64,000 nucleotides of DNA, taken from NCBI GenBank assembly GCA_028023455.1, contig JAQFVV010000516.1, forward strand, positions 64,001-128,000, read 5' to 3'. The first letter of the stretch is position 1. Every line of letters begins with the position of its first letter. Below the pieces are notes generated by a model. The model was not told the origin of the DNA, did no database searches, and saw nothing but the letters and a program-made list of their open reading frames with translations. The stretch is from Epiperipatus broadwayi. Lineage: Eukaryota; Onychophora; Udeonychophora; Euonychophora; Peripatidae. Positions 54,101-64,000 of the stretch are shown here, piece by piece. Position numbers and translations under genes: made by a program.

Positions 54101-54728
54101 GCCTTAATATTGCAAATCTAACCTTCAACATTCAATTAAATACTTAAGCCTTGATTCACCCATATATCTCCTGAGTGGTAGCTAAGAGGCTTTATATTAT
54201 TTCATCAAACCTAACTTCAAATACAACTCAATATTTCCTCTTGATTTTCTGATTGCCTAAGAATATCTACTTTTGTGTAGTAAATATAATAAATTCAGTC
54301 AACATTCAACCTTGTTCAAAACAGATGAACATTCCAATGACACATTTTTTAGCAAAAAATAAATAAAAGGTACCTTAACTGATCCAGCATTCAAAGCTGC
54401 ATACTAAGTTGTCTAACTACTTTGCTAATGAACTTTTTAAACAGTTCTCTATAAACAAACCAATAAAAGATTTACTGCTATTGGTGTTTCTTGATCTACA
54501 GTTAATGAAGTTTATATTATATCCATTTGGAAATGATCAAGTATTAATTATTTTGCATCTAGTCATTGAACTTTTGAGCTTTTAACTATATATATATATA
54601 TATTAATAACTAGATTGCACCTATATATATATATATCCAATAGATAATTATATTAATAACTAGATTGCACCTGTATATATAAATAACTACCAATGTAACC
54701 TTATTTATAGAATAAAGTTGTCTTTGAA
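51160..54728 (+). mobile_element. Probable LINE (non-LTR retrotransposon) relic
   Basis: Base composition changes to C-richer, coding-like sequence with many short adjacent plus-strand frames. The 3' end has GAATAAAGTTGTCTTTGAAAT followed directly by a long (ATT)n tail, a 3' structure common in arthropod LINEs of the I, Jockey and related clades. The weak protein resemblances (see 52888-54006) fit an RT-to-C-terminus region. A 60-70-base stretch with TTAATAACTAGATTGCACCT is duplicated at 54603-54675. No endonuclease or RT active-site motif survives, so clade assignment is not possible. Confidence 0.4.
52888..54006 (+). pseudogene. Degenerate LINE-like ORF2 C-terminal half
   Basis: The frames 52888-53148, 53142-53342, 53453-53647 and 53764-54006 follow one another with frame changes. 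The first contains NLILIKLLVGFCIEA and FHFLFYLGISG, resembling the RT segment NxLxLNxxK...FKYLG near the thumb. The last contains HRWKEKIQFHLLCNCPAL, resembling the conserved E-x-I-x-H-x-L-x-x-C-P-A near the C-terminus of many LINE proteins, and ends at TAG 54004-54006. Each resemblance alone is weak; their order and the 3' tail support the call. Confidence 0.35.
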
Positions 54729-54868
<140 letters not shown>

Positions 54869-54870
54869 AT

Positions 54871-56520
54871 AATAACAATATTTGTTCTGTTTTTTTATCC
54901 TTTTTTCTTTGGAATTGGAATAGTCATTCTCTTTTGCAAGCGGCTACTGATGCTAATGGGATAATTTTTATAACTTTAAGCTTTTTTTGTATATCCATTT
55001 TTTACATGTCTATTATCATTTTATATTTTCTTCGAAAAAAATGACTTTAGTAATTTAATCTGAAAATAAATTTGATTAATTTCTGAATCTTACCTTATGT
55101 ATATAATTGCAAAAGCTACTTTTTTTCTTATTTTAATATATATATGTTTTTAGAAAAAATTTTGTATTTATAAATATTTATTACGAAACATCGCTGTATG
55201 TTGAAGTAAAACAAAATGCTGCGATTACAGCTTCATCTCTTATTAGTAAGTATTGAAATAAATCTTTAGTTTAATAAGTACAAAATCTAGCTATTAATAT
55301 TTAAATAATTAGAATTATCTACTTGTAATTTTGACAATAAACTATATGTCTGATATCATTTGAAAAATAAACAGTATCGTTATCATATTATGATTAAAAA
55401 CAAAAACAGCTTTAAAGTCACTATCACATAGTCCAACAATACACCTATTTCAAAGAAATAAGAGGACGGCATTATAAATCTCCATGCTAGTCAGTTGATA
55501 ACTTATGAAATGTTAATTAATATCTTTTCTTGTAGCTAAAAATAGATTTTCATCCATTTATTACAATTAAGTGAATGACGAATTACATTAGTGAATGGAC
55601 TGACTATATAAAAAAATATTTAAAAAACAAACAAATTAAAGTTTAGTTAGGAGAAAGAATCACAGACTAAGTGCATAGCATGTAATTGTATTATTAACTG
55701 CTATACTAAAAAGTCTTTTAAATTTTAAATATATATTCACGAATAAAATTGTACTCTATAATATCAAACGTATTATTTTATGTTGAAAGTTTAAGCTTGT
55801 ATCATAAATTACAAGTTTATTAAAATAAAAGTTTCACTTAATACAAAAAATAATAATTTCCACTACAATCACTTTTCTAATTGTGACTGTCTATTTTTAA
55901 TAAGTTGTTGTTGTTTTGTGAGTGTGAGTTTAAAGGTTACTTTAAAAACATGATATTAGAATTCTTTACATGATATTTATTTTGTAATTGTTATTAAATT
56001 TAATTGCAATTTTTGAAATATGAGTTCGAAAGTTAATACTGAAGTATTTTCTTTTGTGAGTCGAAATGTTGAAATGTGAATGCTGAAGTATTTTTAATAC
56101 TCTAGCTAAATAAGCTTATTCACAAAAATTAATAATGCAATTTTGCATTCTCCTATTTTTTCTGATTGTAAATTCTTGTGAATCTATAATGACAACGTAA
56201 TAGTTAACCATTATTTTAACCCTGATTGGAATGTTATCCCGATCTCCAAAAAAGTCTGAAAACAAACAGTTATTTTTTTCGATGTTACTAAAATAATATT
56301 GCCTATTTAATCATATTTGCTTTATACAATTTACTTAATATATATATAATGTTTAAATACAAGTATATTGTATATAACCACTAAGCATCACATGATCACA
56401 TCTCCTATACTATACAGTATGGAGAGTTTTGCTCTGTTTATATTGTATATAGTGAACTTAATGTAATTAGCAATAATTTTAACTCAGACTCTCAAGATCC
56501 CTACAGTTGTCCACTCTATG
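54871..56520. other. AT-rich intergenic DNA
   Basis: No gene or structured RNA was recognised. Confidence 0.5.
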
Positions 56521-56587
56521 TTATACAATCGATACATATGACCACATATCCATTCCATCTTATACAACTAATACATATGACCACATA
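56521..56587 (+). repeat. Short tandem repeat, ~39-bp period
   Basis: TTATACAATCGATACATATG plus ACCACATA is repeated as TTATACAACTAATACATATG plus ACCACATA. Confidence 0.85.
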
Positions 56588-56649
56588 CATGTGAAAAAAA
56601 ACAAAATCTCCAATATACATATTTTATGCTGAACCAGCACACATCAATT

Positions 56650-57079
56650 GGTCCTGATCATTATCTTTATGCATACAAATAATTATTACTCAATTTATAT
56701 TAAGAAAACAAATCTTCAAACTTTAATAGACAGACTTCAATCTTCAACACCCTCAACTCTTCAACTATGCATATTATTAAAAATCTGATGATGAAAAAAT
56801 CAAAACACTTGCTTATGCTAATTTTATTATCACACTCATGTTGACTTTAAATCAGTCTGGCCTCTCATGTATAGGACTTAAAGTCAATATTGGTGTAACT
56901 ATAATATTGGCATCAGTGTGAGCTTTGAGTGTCCCATTATCAGATTTTTCATAATATCAATGGCTGAAGAGTTGGAAGGTGAAGAAGATTGAAGCCTGTT
57001 GTTTAAAGTTTGAAGATTTGTTATCTTAATATAAACTGATCACTGACTATATGTATGTGTGTGAGATGATGATTTTGGA
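56650..57079. mobile_element. Foldback/MITE-like inverted repeat, ~200-bp arms
   Basis: The arms mirror about position 56864: ATTTATATTAAG (56693) with CTTAATATAAAC (57024); AAATCTTCAAACTTTAA with TTAAAGTTTGAAGATTT; CTTCAATCTTC with GAAGATTGAAG; AAAATCTGAT with ATCAGATTTT; GACTTTAAAT with ACTTAAAGTC. Outer ends are GGTCCTGATCATTATC and GATGATGATTTTGGAC. There is no coding capacity. Confidence 0.75.
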
Positions 57080-59936
57080 CAAACTGATGAGTGGATGCCT
57101 ACAACACCCCATCAATAATCAACACATACCATAACACCCAATCTAAATGCAAACTCATGATATTAATAATATTTAGTAAATGATAGAATCAAGTAATGTT
57201 AGATTACATAAACTTGTATTAATTAATTATCACAATCTAACATTTAAAGCCAAATATAAATAAATATTAAAACAAAAGTTAAATCTAACCAATCAAGGGG
57301 ATATCATGACGCACAATAAATCAGATGAATAAACTTAATCAAAAAAAAAAATACTAATAATTAATGTATATAATATTAAAATAAAGAAAATTCAAAATTT
57401 ATTTAATTAACTATTCTTACGAGTTTATTTTAACAAACAGCTTAGCTAATGATTAAACAAAAATGACATCAGCTATATAATAAATAAAAAATTAACAAGA
57501 ATTTACAGAATATATAGATAAAAAATACATAGAAAGAACTTTTTTTTGTTAAAAGAGTAAAAGAATTCTATTACCTAAGTAAAAAAAAAATCCACCATTT
57601 TCTGCATATAGAACTTAACAGAAAAATTTAAAGGTTTATGCCAACCAGTTCAAATTCATAGTTCTACTAAAATCTTTTTTCTACAATTCCGAGTAGAAAC
57701 ATTTGCTTCTAAAATAACTTGGCAAAGAGTTCAGAAAGTAATAATTTACAAACAAAATAAAACATTCGAATCTCTAAAAAGGAAAAAAAATCACCATTGA
57801 TTCTTCATTATAAGTTTTGGAAGTTCAAATTAAGATATGCAATAATAGAAAAAATATTAATATTATTCCAATTAATTTCAACTAAAAAGATTTTATATAT
57901 TATTGATAAAACCAATCATGCATTGCTAATTGAAGAATGAAATTGTCAGGGAAGAGAAGTCATTATCCACAGAGCTAGAAATTGTCTAGGCTAATATGGA
58001 ATTGTCTTATCTCCATACATCTGGCTTGATAAACAACGGAATAATCTATCATAAAAAAATTTGTTTTTACTCCTCGTTTCAAAACTTTAATTAGAAGGCG
58101 TCCAACAGATATTTGAATTTCAAGCTACGCATAAAGGAATTCCCATGGATTATAAAAATAAGCCATCAGATCATTATTCACATGAATTGTGAAGTCTATC
58201 TACATAAGTTGACATCATTAATAATTAATTATTTGTATGTTTAATATAATAATTTATTTTCTTTATTTTAATATAAGCACTGAACAACTTAAATTAAATT
58301 TATGAAATTTATTATAAAGATAAGGTCAGTACTACGAGTAAATAACATTTGCAAGACTTAATCTTGAGTATAAAGTAACCTGATCATTATGAACGAAAGA
58401 TAAGGTTAGATGTTACGTAAAATATGTATCAACTACATATATATATAACACACACACATTCATTGATTGTTTATTTCAAAATTCATGTTAATTATTAATA
58501 TCTTTTAAAATATTTTTTTGCATATTTTATATATGTTAAACTTATAATTCTCTTTTGTCACATGCATGTCATATATAACAAGGGGGTCTATTAAACCATC
58601 AGATAGTTCATACTAACCAAAAAATGTAGTGGCTGTTTTTCATGGAGTCAGGATGGGAAACATTGGAATAAACCATACGTAAATAAAAGATAACCACAGG
58701 TGTCTAAATAAGATTCCTTAATTTTGTTGTAAACTTTATACTCCAAACATTAATCCATGTATATATGTTTATTAAATTTATTTAAACATTAAAACGTGTT
58801 TCTTGTTTTGTTTTTTTTTGTAGTTAAATTCTGCTAAGTTATATCCTCATACAGTTCATAATGATCATTACCTGCATGTATATAATATATTATACCCACT
58901 TTCATTAATAGGCATTTATTCATGTTACAGTTATAATGAACTTGGTGATACAAACTTTCTGTGAATCTGAGAATCATATATATATCTCCCTGAATTCAAA
59001 ACCCAAAATATCGGGAGTAAACTACAATATGTAGATGAAAAGCTAAAGGTAAAATTAGTAGTTTAAATATTTCTCTTCTTCCTTATGTATGAAGTTAATG
59101 TAAGAAGTTATGCATGAAGGTAAACAATAAACATACATTCTTTTTATGTATCAGAAGGGACCCATCCTTCTTCATGCATACCATGGTTAGACCATTCCAT
59201 TACATTTGGCACATCCAATCATTGGGCATGAATTATATATGTTCAAATTACAATTTTTGAAACATATAGCATTTATGAATTTTATATGGGATTAATAATA
59301 TTTTGAGTTTGAAAATTGTATATCAGTGTCACCTTTATTATACATACAAAATATATTGATTAGTTAATATGCTTGCCTATTAACACTCATTTGCACGGCT
59401 TAAACATAAACATAACTTAAAATTCATTTGGATAATTTGAGTTGAATTTGATTACAGAAAGATACTAAGAATCTAAAATACAAATAAAATAGATGATCAT
59501 CAACAAATAAACTTGAGTTGAAATGGTTAGCTTATATATTAAAAAAAAATTTAGGACTTTAATTCCTAGAATATAAAATCGTAACTTGACATGATAATAG
59601 AAATGATGATGATGACTAATGATTCCATGATAAAAACATAATAATAAATAATTTTATGTATTTAAAAACTTAAAATAGTTTCTAGAGTAATATATTAAAA
59701 TAAAGTATTAACAAAATTCATGATTACAAAAAGTCAGTTTAAAATGCTTCAAGTTGAGACTACTTGTGATAGGAAAAATAAATTGGAAATTTAAATTGAA
59801 ATAGTTAGAAAAGACATAGGGAATAATACATTAGATTACACAGATAAGGTAGCTTAGCTATATCTGGGAGGACTCCAATAGTAAATGTCCACCAATTGCA
59901 AAAACAGTAAATGATAATGATTCTTCACTAAATCAA
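57080..59936. other. AT-rich intergenic DNA
   Basis: No gene was recognised. The 5' LTR and primer-binding site of the Gypsy element that begins downstream should lie at its right end but could not be identified. Confidence 0.45.
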
Positions 59937-60206
59937 ATGGTGTTGATTATACAACAAATGTTAATAAATATGAATGCAAATATGCCTACAAAAATGGAAA
60001 ATATGAATGCAGGTGTGTACCCAAAGATGGAAAATATGAATGCAAAGATGAAAAATATGAATATAGATATGTCCACAAAGATGGAAAATATGAATCCAGA
60101 TATCTCCACAAAGATGGAAAATTTGAAGATAAATATGAAAAAAGATATGTCCACAAAGATGGAAAATTTGAGGGTAAATATGATGGATGAACTGTCAAAA
60201 AATTAG
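59937..60206 (+). pseudogene. Gag N-terminal repeat region (Ty3/Gypsy)
   Basis: An 89-codon frame dominated by a degenerate 10-14-residue repeat with the core MSTKMENMN (variants MPTKMENMN, ISTKMENLK), five or more copies from residue 15 to about residue 80. It is amphipathic and probably a coiled coil. At the DNA level it is a tandem repeat of GATATGTCCACAAAGATGGA-like units (59985-60183). The frame ends at TAG 60204-60206, and coiled-coil-like coding continues in broken frames to about 60760. Confidence 0.55.
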
Positions 60207-60768
60207 ACAATTTGAAATTAGAATTGATGATGTCTCATGGATATAGATAAACATTGATAATAACATACAAAAAAATCAGAAGGTCATTGAAGAAAAAGAC
60301 TGAAATTGTCAAAAAATATTTACTGAATTTGAAACATAACTAGAGAATAAAATGGAAAGTAAACATATTGAAATGAAAAGTATATATAACAAGTTCCAAG
60401 GTGAACTGTACAAGAATCAAGAAAAAACTAAAAGAGACATCATGGGAAGATAAAAAGCATCCATGCAGAAGTCAATAATCACAAAAAAGAACTAGAAATT
60501 CAAATACATACCCAGAAAAAAAAATTCAATCCATAGAAAATGATTGCCGATGCATTAGTGTAAAATAAAACTTGATAGATAGAGATGTAAAACAAAATAA
60601 AAATAATATCAAAATATTATTAGAAAATCAGTCAAGTATATTGAATCAACTAGAAAATAAAAATATTGAGAACAAATGGTAAAAGGTTTAAGAAATGAAT
60701 ATGATAAAGAAAGACAAACAATGTTAGAAAATCATACATAAGCTCCCAAGAGAGTTAAGACATTTCAT

Positions 60769-61500
60769 GTGGAAGAAGACACCACTGCAGATAAATTAAA
60801 CTGCATAAAGGAAGCTATCAATAGAATGGGGGAATGTCAAAATAAAAAGGGACATCAAAATGAAACAGGAAATGAGATGGAAGGCATATGGATGGAACAA
60901 AACAATAATGAAGATGTTATCTACACTATAGAAGAATATGCAAGCCATAAAAATACTCAATCACCTGTTAATCTCCAAAAGGGATGAATATATTAACAAT
61001 CCCATCCAGGCCCTTCAAGCTAACACAATACACCAATTTATGAAACTGAAAAAAATCCAAGGTCTTACTAATGAAGCCCCAATAGAACACTTGAAGAGAT
61101 TGAACTTATATTTTTTCCATTAATAATAACCTTACAGAAGGTGAGAAACTAATAGTAAGCATATATCCATTTATAAGGGGGTGCCTTATCTTGGTGGGAA
61201 TCATTATTCCAAGTACCCACAACATTTGAAGAATATCAATCACTGCTAATAAAAAATTTCTGGATTATTGATTGCCAAGAAGCAACATTATATCAGATCC
61301 TTCAAGAAAAATATAGGAGTAGGCCCAGTCAAACACTAAGTTCTTTTGGAGGCAGGTGGTCAAATTAAAAACCCTGGATATCTACCACCTTATCGAGAAT
61401 CAAACACAATTTACCATGATTGAACAATCATTGTTATATGCTAATACACAAAACATCAAACAAATTGCAGATCTGTTAAGTAATATAGATTCCAATAACC
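60769..61500 (+). pseudogene. Gag capsid-like region (Ty3/Gypsy), frame-shifted
   Basis: Frames 60769-60987 and 60938-61123 overlap. The second contains FMKLKKIQGLTNEAPIEHLK. At about 61184-61260 another frame reads LSWWESLFQVPTTFEEYQSL, matching the Gypsy Gag capsid pattern of a tryptophan-rich helix followed by F-x-x-Y/F-x-x-L, and then KYRSRPSQTLSSF, the Q-x-x-x-S/E-x-x-x-x-F part. No CCHC knuckle was found downstream. At least two frameshifts make it non-functional. Confidence 0.55.
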
Positions 61501-61761
61501 AGAGTAGGAGTCAAAATACTTAGAAAAGAGGAAAGAAGATATACCAGTAAATACTATTGGTTACAAAAGAAGAAAGAACCATTATAACCATAGTCATCCA
61601 CAAATTAAAACAATAAAGGGTAATGATAACACAGGTAACAAAATAATTACTGATATACATCAAACTTTAAATACCAACTGTACAGCATCTACTAGTTGAC
61701 TATGAAAAATTAAAAGTGGGTACAATAAAGATGTACCCAAAGTAGCAAGTAAATTAAATTA

Positions 61762-62049
61762 ATGGGAGACATGGAGAAAGGTTCCTCTCCTCAAGGACCT
61801 ATATTGAAAATGAGAAACAGAACCAAACAAATATTAAAAGAAATCACCAATATAACATGTTACCAGGAAGATATAGTGTCCAATCATGTGGTACAAAGGT
61901 GTCCTATGACAGAAATAATGTTTGAGGCTATAAGAATTAAAGTCTTATTAAACAGTGGTAGCCAAATCTCTGTAATCTCTTATGAGTTCTGTAAAAGGGT
62001 GATGGATAAATTTCCAGATATCAAAACCCTACTGCTGAAGTCAGTATAG
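61762..62049 (+). pseudogene. Ty3/Gypsy aspartic protease remnant, catalytic Asp lost
   Basis: Residues 54-71 read RIKVLLNSGSQISVISYE. Family proteases have a D-S/T-G triad at this point (LLDSGSQxSxIS), which forms the active site of the homodimer that cleaves the Gag-Pol polyprotein. Here residue 64 is Asn (AAC at 61951-61953), a change explained by one G-to-A substitution. The frame ends shortly after; a following frame at 62142-62396 carries the flap-to-C-terminal segment (VILGADLLHMNKCMVNF). The enzyme would be inactive. Confidence 0.75.
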
Positions 62050-62141
62050 GTTACCATGATTAACAATAAAAAAATAATAATTCTAAAACAAACTGGGTCA
62101 AACTGATCATTAATTAAACATATATCCAACATGTCTTTTTA

Positions 62142-62396
62142 ATGCTAAATGGCCTCATTCATGAAGTCATCCTTGGGGCAGACTTATTACATATGAACAA
62201 GTGCATGGTTAATTTCAAAAACAAAATAGTTAGGGTAAGTGATGAGGTTGTAGAATTAAAATTATTTCCAATTTATGACTTAAATGAAATTGATTGTATA
62301 ATATCCACCATACACGAAGCACTGCTAAAGAAAATATTTGCTGAGACAAATTTAATTAAAGGTAAAATATATAGAGAAATTGTAATCTGTGATTAA
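62142..62396 (+). pseudogene. Protease C-terminal part and linker to RT
   Basis: VILGADLLHMNKCMVNFKNK matches the conserved ILGxDxLxxxxxxxxF strand-helix that closes retroviral-type proteases. The remainder is the variable linker before RT. It is separated from the DSG-like part by a stop at 62049 and a frame change. Confidence 0.65.
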
Positions 62397-62539
62397 TGAA
62401 TATGACATCATATTCTTAGAAATACCAGGAGTGATAGAGGAATTTCAACAAAGGATTAAACTGTTTGAAAACCAATGCTTTTAATCCAAAATTCATCCTA
62501 TCCTATATCAATATCGAAATGAAATTAACAAATAGATCC

Positions 62540-63002
62540 AAAAGATGATTGACTGGGGAATAATTTCCAACATGATTGTAATAGTGAAGAAGAAAGATGG
62601 GTCAATGAGATTTTGTTTGGATGCTAGACATCTAAACAAAATGACAATTCCAGATAAGAATATACTACCATCATACACAAACTATTCATGAAATTTAGTA
62701 ATAAGAAAGTATTCTGTACTTCTGATTTAACTTCAAGTCATTGGCCAATTGAACTTCACCCAGATGACCACTAATATACTGCATTTTGGTATGGAAGATT
62801 CACTTATCAATTTAACAGGATGTCATTTAGATTGATTAATAGTGCCACTGATTTAATAAGATGCCTAGATAAAACCCTCTCCCCTGATATCAAACAGATT
62901 GTGATAATCTATGTAAATGATGTCATTATTGGATCTCATACAATTGAAGAATATCTTCAACATTTAAAAATGTTTTTAAAGAGTGCTTTAACAAAGGTAT
63001 AA
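62540..63002 (+). pseudogene. Ty3/Gypsy reverse transcriptase, YVDD motif mutated
   Basis: Early RT motifs appear at 62544-62660 (IQKMIDWGII, a short gap, then VKKKDGSMRFCLDARHLNK) and the palm at 62820-63002 (MSFRLINSATDLIRCLDKTL, then IVIIYVNDVIIGSHTIEEYL). The palm active site is normally Y-V/I-D-D; here it is YVND (Asn codon AAT at 62916-62918), so one metal-binding Asp is missing. A small deletion seems to have removed the SPY-like residues between WGIIS and VKKKDG. Stops and shifts occur between the parts. Confidence 0.8.
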
Positions 63003-63329
63003 AAATCAATTTCAAGAAGAGTATATTTGTATGTAACAAAGTAATCTTCTTAGATAATGTCATTGGCTGTAAATGGGGTGAAACCATATCCAGACAAGAT
63101 CAGTGCAATACACCTAAAAAAAAAAAAAAGAAAGAAACAGATCAGATAATTCTTAGGATTGTGTAACTTTTACAATCATTTTTATCCCAAATTTTCCAAT
63201 CACATGGAACCATTGTTAAAATTAATCAGAAAATATGAAAGATGAAACTGGACTAAAGATCAAAATGATGCATTTGCTATTATTAAGACAGGGTTTTTAG
63301 GGCAAGTAAAGCTAGCTTTTCACAATTTT

Positions 63330-63816
63330 AATAAACCCTTTATCATACAAACAGATAGTAGTGGTTATGAATTAGGGGTGATTTTATTCCAAATCCAGGA
63401 GGATGGCCAAGCCAGGATCCTCTACTTCATTAGCCATCTCTTAAAGGGTCCAGAAATAACCTATACGGTTACCAAAAAAAAGCTATAGTGTGGGTTTTTC
63501 AGAAATTTAGACAAATGCTTTTCGGATCAAAGGTGATAGTAATCACTAATCATAAAAGCCTTGAATTCTTAAACCACAGCTATTTACCTAACAGATGTTT
63601 GGTTAGATGGAGCTTACTAATACAAGAATTCAATTATACTATAAAGGATCTGAAAACATTGTAGCAGATACATTAAGTCGAAATCCATGTCAGTCAGAAC
63701 AACAACATTTAACTGTGGATAATGCCTATATTTTAAATATTGACATAACAATTAACAAAAATATAGAGAATGATTTATTAAACATAAAACAACTTCAACC
63801 CTATATACTTATCTGA
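63330..63816 (+). pseudogene. Ty3/Gypsy RNase H domain and connection
   Basis: At about 63341-63480 one frame reads FIIQTDSSGYELGVILF, then ILYFISHLLKGPEITYT, matching the RNase H start (TDAS-x-x-x-GAVL) and the S-R/H-x-L-x-x-x-E-x-x-Y segment. The frame shifts near the A-run at 63473. FRQMLFGSKVIVITNHKSLE and WSLLIQEFNYTIKGSENIVA (with DTLSRNP) follow, ending at the stop at 63814-63816. DTLSR is the usual hinge before integrase. The catalytic D of TDSS and the D of ADTLSR are retained. Confidence 0.8.
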
Positions 63817-64000
63817 GTAAAATTATCAAAACTTTGAACAAAGAGAAAATTCTATATAAAGTCAATGATCTGAAAAATTACAAATTAGACAATCAGCTCT
63901 TAAAACATAAGTTAAATAATTATGAAAGAGAACAGAGAATAGTAATATAAAAAAAATTAAAAACTCACTCAGTCAATATGTACATTATTTATATGGGCAT
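63817..64000 (+). mobile_element. Start of the integrase region, cut by the window edge
   Basis: The sequence follows the RNase H hinge. Only broken short frames are visible before the edge, and no HHCC zinc motif has been reached. Confidence 0.4.

Larger units (their letters stand above)
59937..64000 (+). mobile_element. Second Ty3/Gypsy element, degenerate, runs off the right edge
   Basis: The order on the plus strand is coiled-coil Gag start, capsid-like Gag, retroviral-type protease, reverse transcriptase, RNase H with connection; integrase and 3' LTR would lie beyond the window. Frames are broken repeatedly. The repeated coiled-coil N-terminus of Gag is shared in style with the minus-strand element at 3144-6835, so the two may belong to related lineages. 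Confidence 0.8.

Noticed and set aside
57083-57100. CTGATGAGTGGATG as a hammerhead core
   Set aside because: No GAAA and no pairing stems follow; likewise CTGATGA at 45179 and 56781.

Overview
The window is extremely AT-rich, nearly gene-free animal DNA, most likely from an arthropod. Evidence: spliced-exon signals (polypyrimidine-AG acceptors, GTAAGT donors, AATAAA), one exon resembling pickpocket-type DEG/ENaC channels, very long (ATT)n/(AAT)n microsatellites, and relics of Ty3/Gypsy, hAT, Penelope-like and probably LINE elements plus many foldback/MITE-like palindromes. No bacterial-type operon, rRNA gene or CRISPR array is present.

Layout. 1-9945 holds part of a tandemly arranged Ty3/Gypsy element read on the minus strand: two ~3.1-kb LTRs (51-3143 and 6836-~9945), each followed by the same primer-binding-site region, around a pol-deleted interior with a Gag-like ORF and an integrase C-terminus. 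9946-14900 is repeat-derived: a possible solo LTR, a 130-bp tandem duplication, a 300-bp-arm inverted repeat, a perfect 180-bp palindrome, a (TA)n tract and a MITE. A candidate last coding exon lies at 15062-15136. 15.2-26.7 kb is intergenic with two hairpins, a tRNA-like relic and two long microsatellites. 26897-28976 is a tandem array of a 409-bp unit, four direct copies plus one inverted, bounded by a 93-bp direct repeat. 31208-36077 is a MITE interrupted by a dead 4.6-kb hAT transposon whose 5' part contains sequencing-adapter sequence. 37536-37674 is a candidate DEG/ENaC exon. 41.4-43.3 kb holds a foldback and a 5'-truncated Penelope-like element with a GIY-YIG domain. 51.2-54.87 kb is a probable LINE relic ending in AATAAA plus (ATT)n. 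59.94 kb to the right edge is a second, mutated Ty3/Gypsy element on the plus strand.

The most notable feature is the 409-bp array. Every unit encodes what reads as a type I hammerhead ribozyme: CUGACGA core, short stem II, GAAA, a palindromic 3-bp stem III, an AUC cleavage triplet, and stem I pairing across an internal loop. This is the architecture known from hammerhead satellites of newts, schistosomes and cave crickets and from animal retrozymes, which are thought to be transcribed, self-cleaved to monomers and circularised. A Penelope-like element, the kind of element proposed to help mobilise such RNAs, lies about 13 kb away, but no functional link is shown.

The real gene content visible is two orphan exons; their other exons are outside the window or not recognisable. 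Almost everything else is decaying mobile DNA or featureless AT-rich sequence. Part of the assembly near 32.3-32.5 kb should be treated as suspect because of adapter carry-over.
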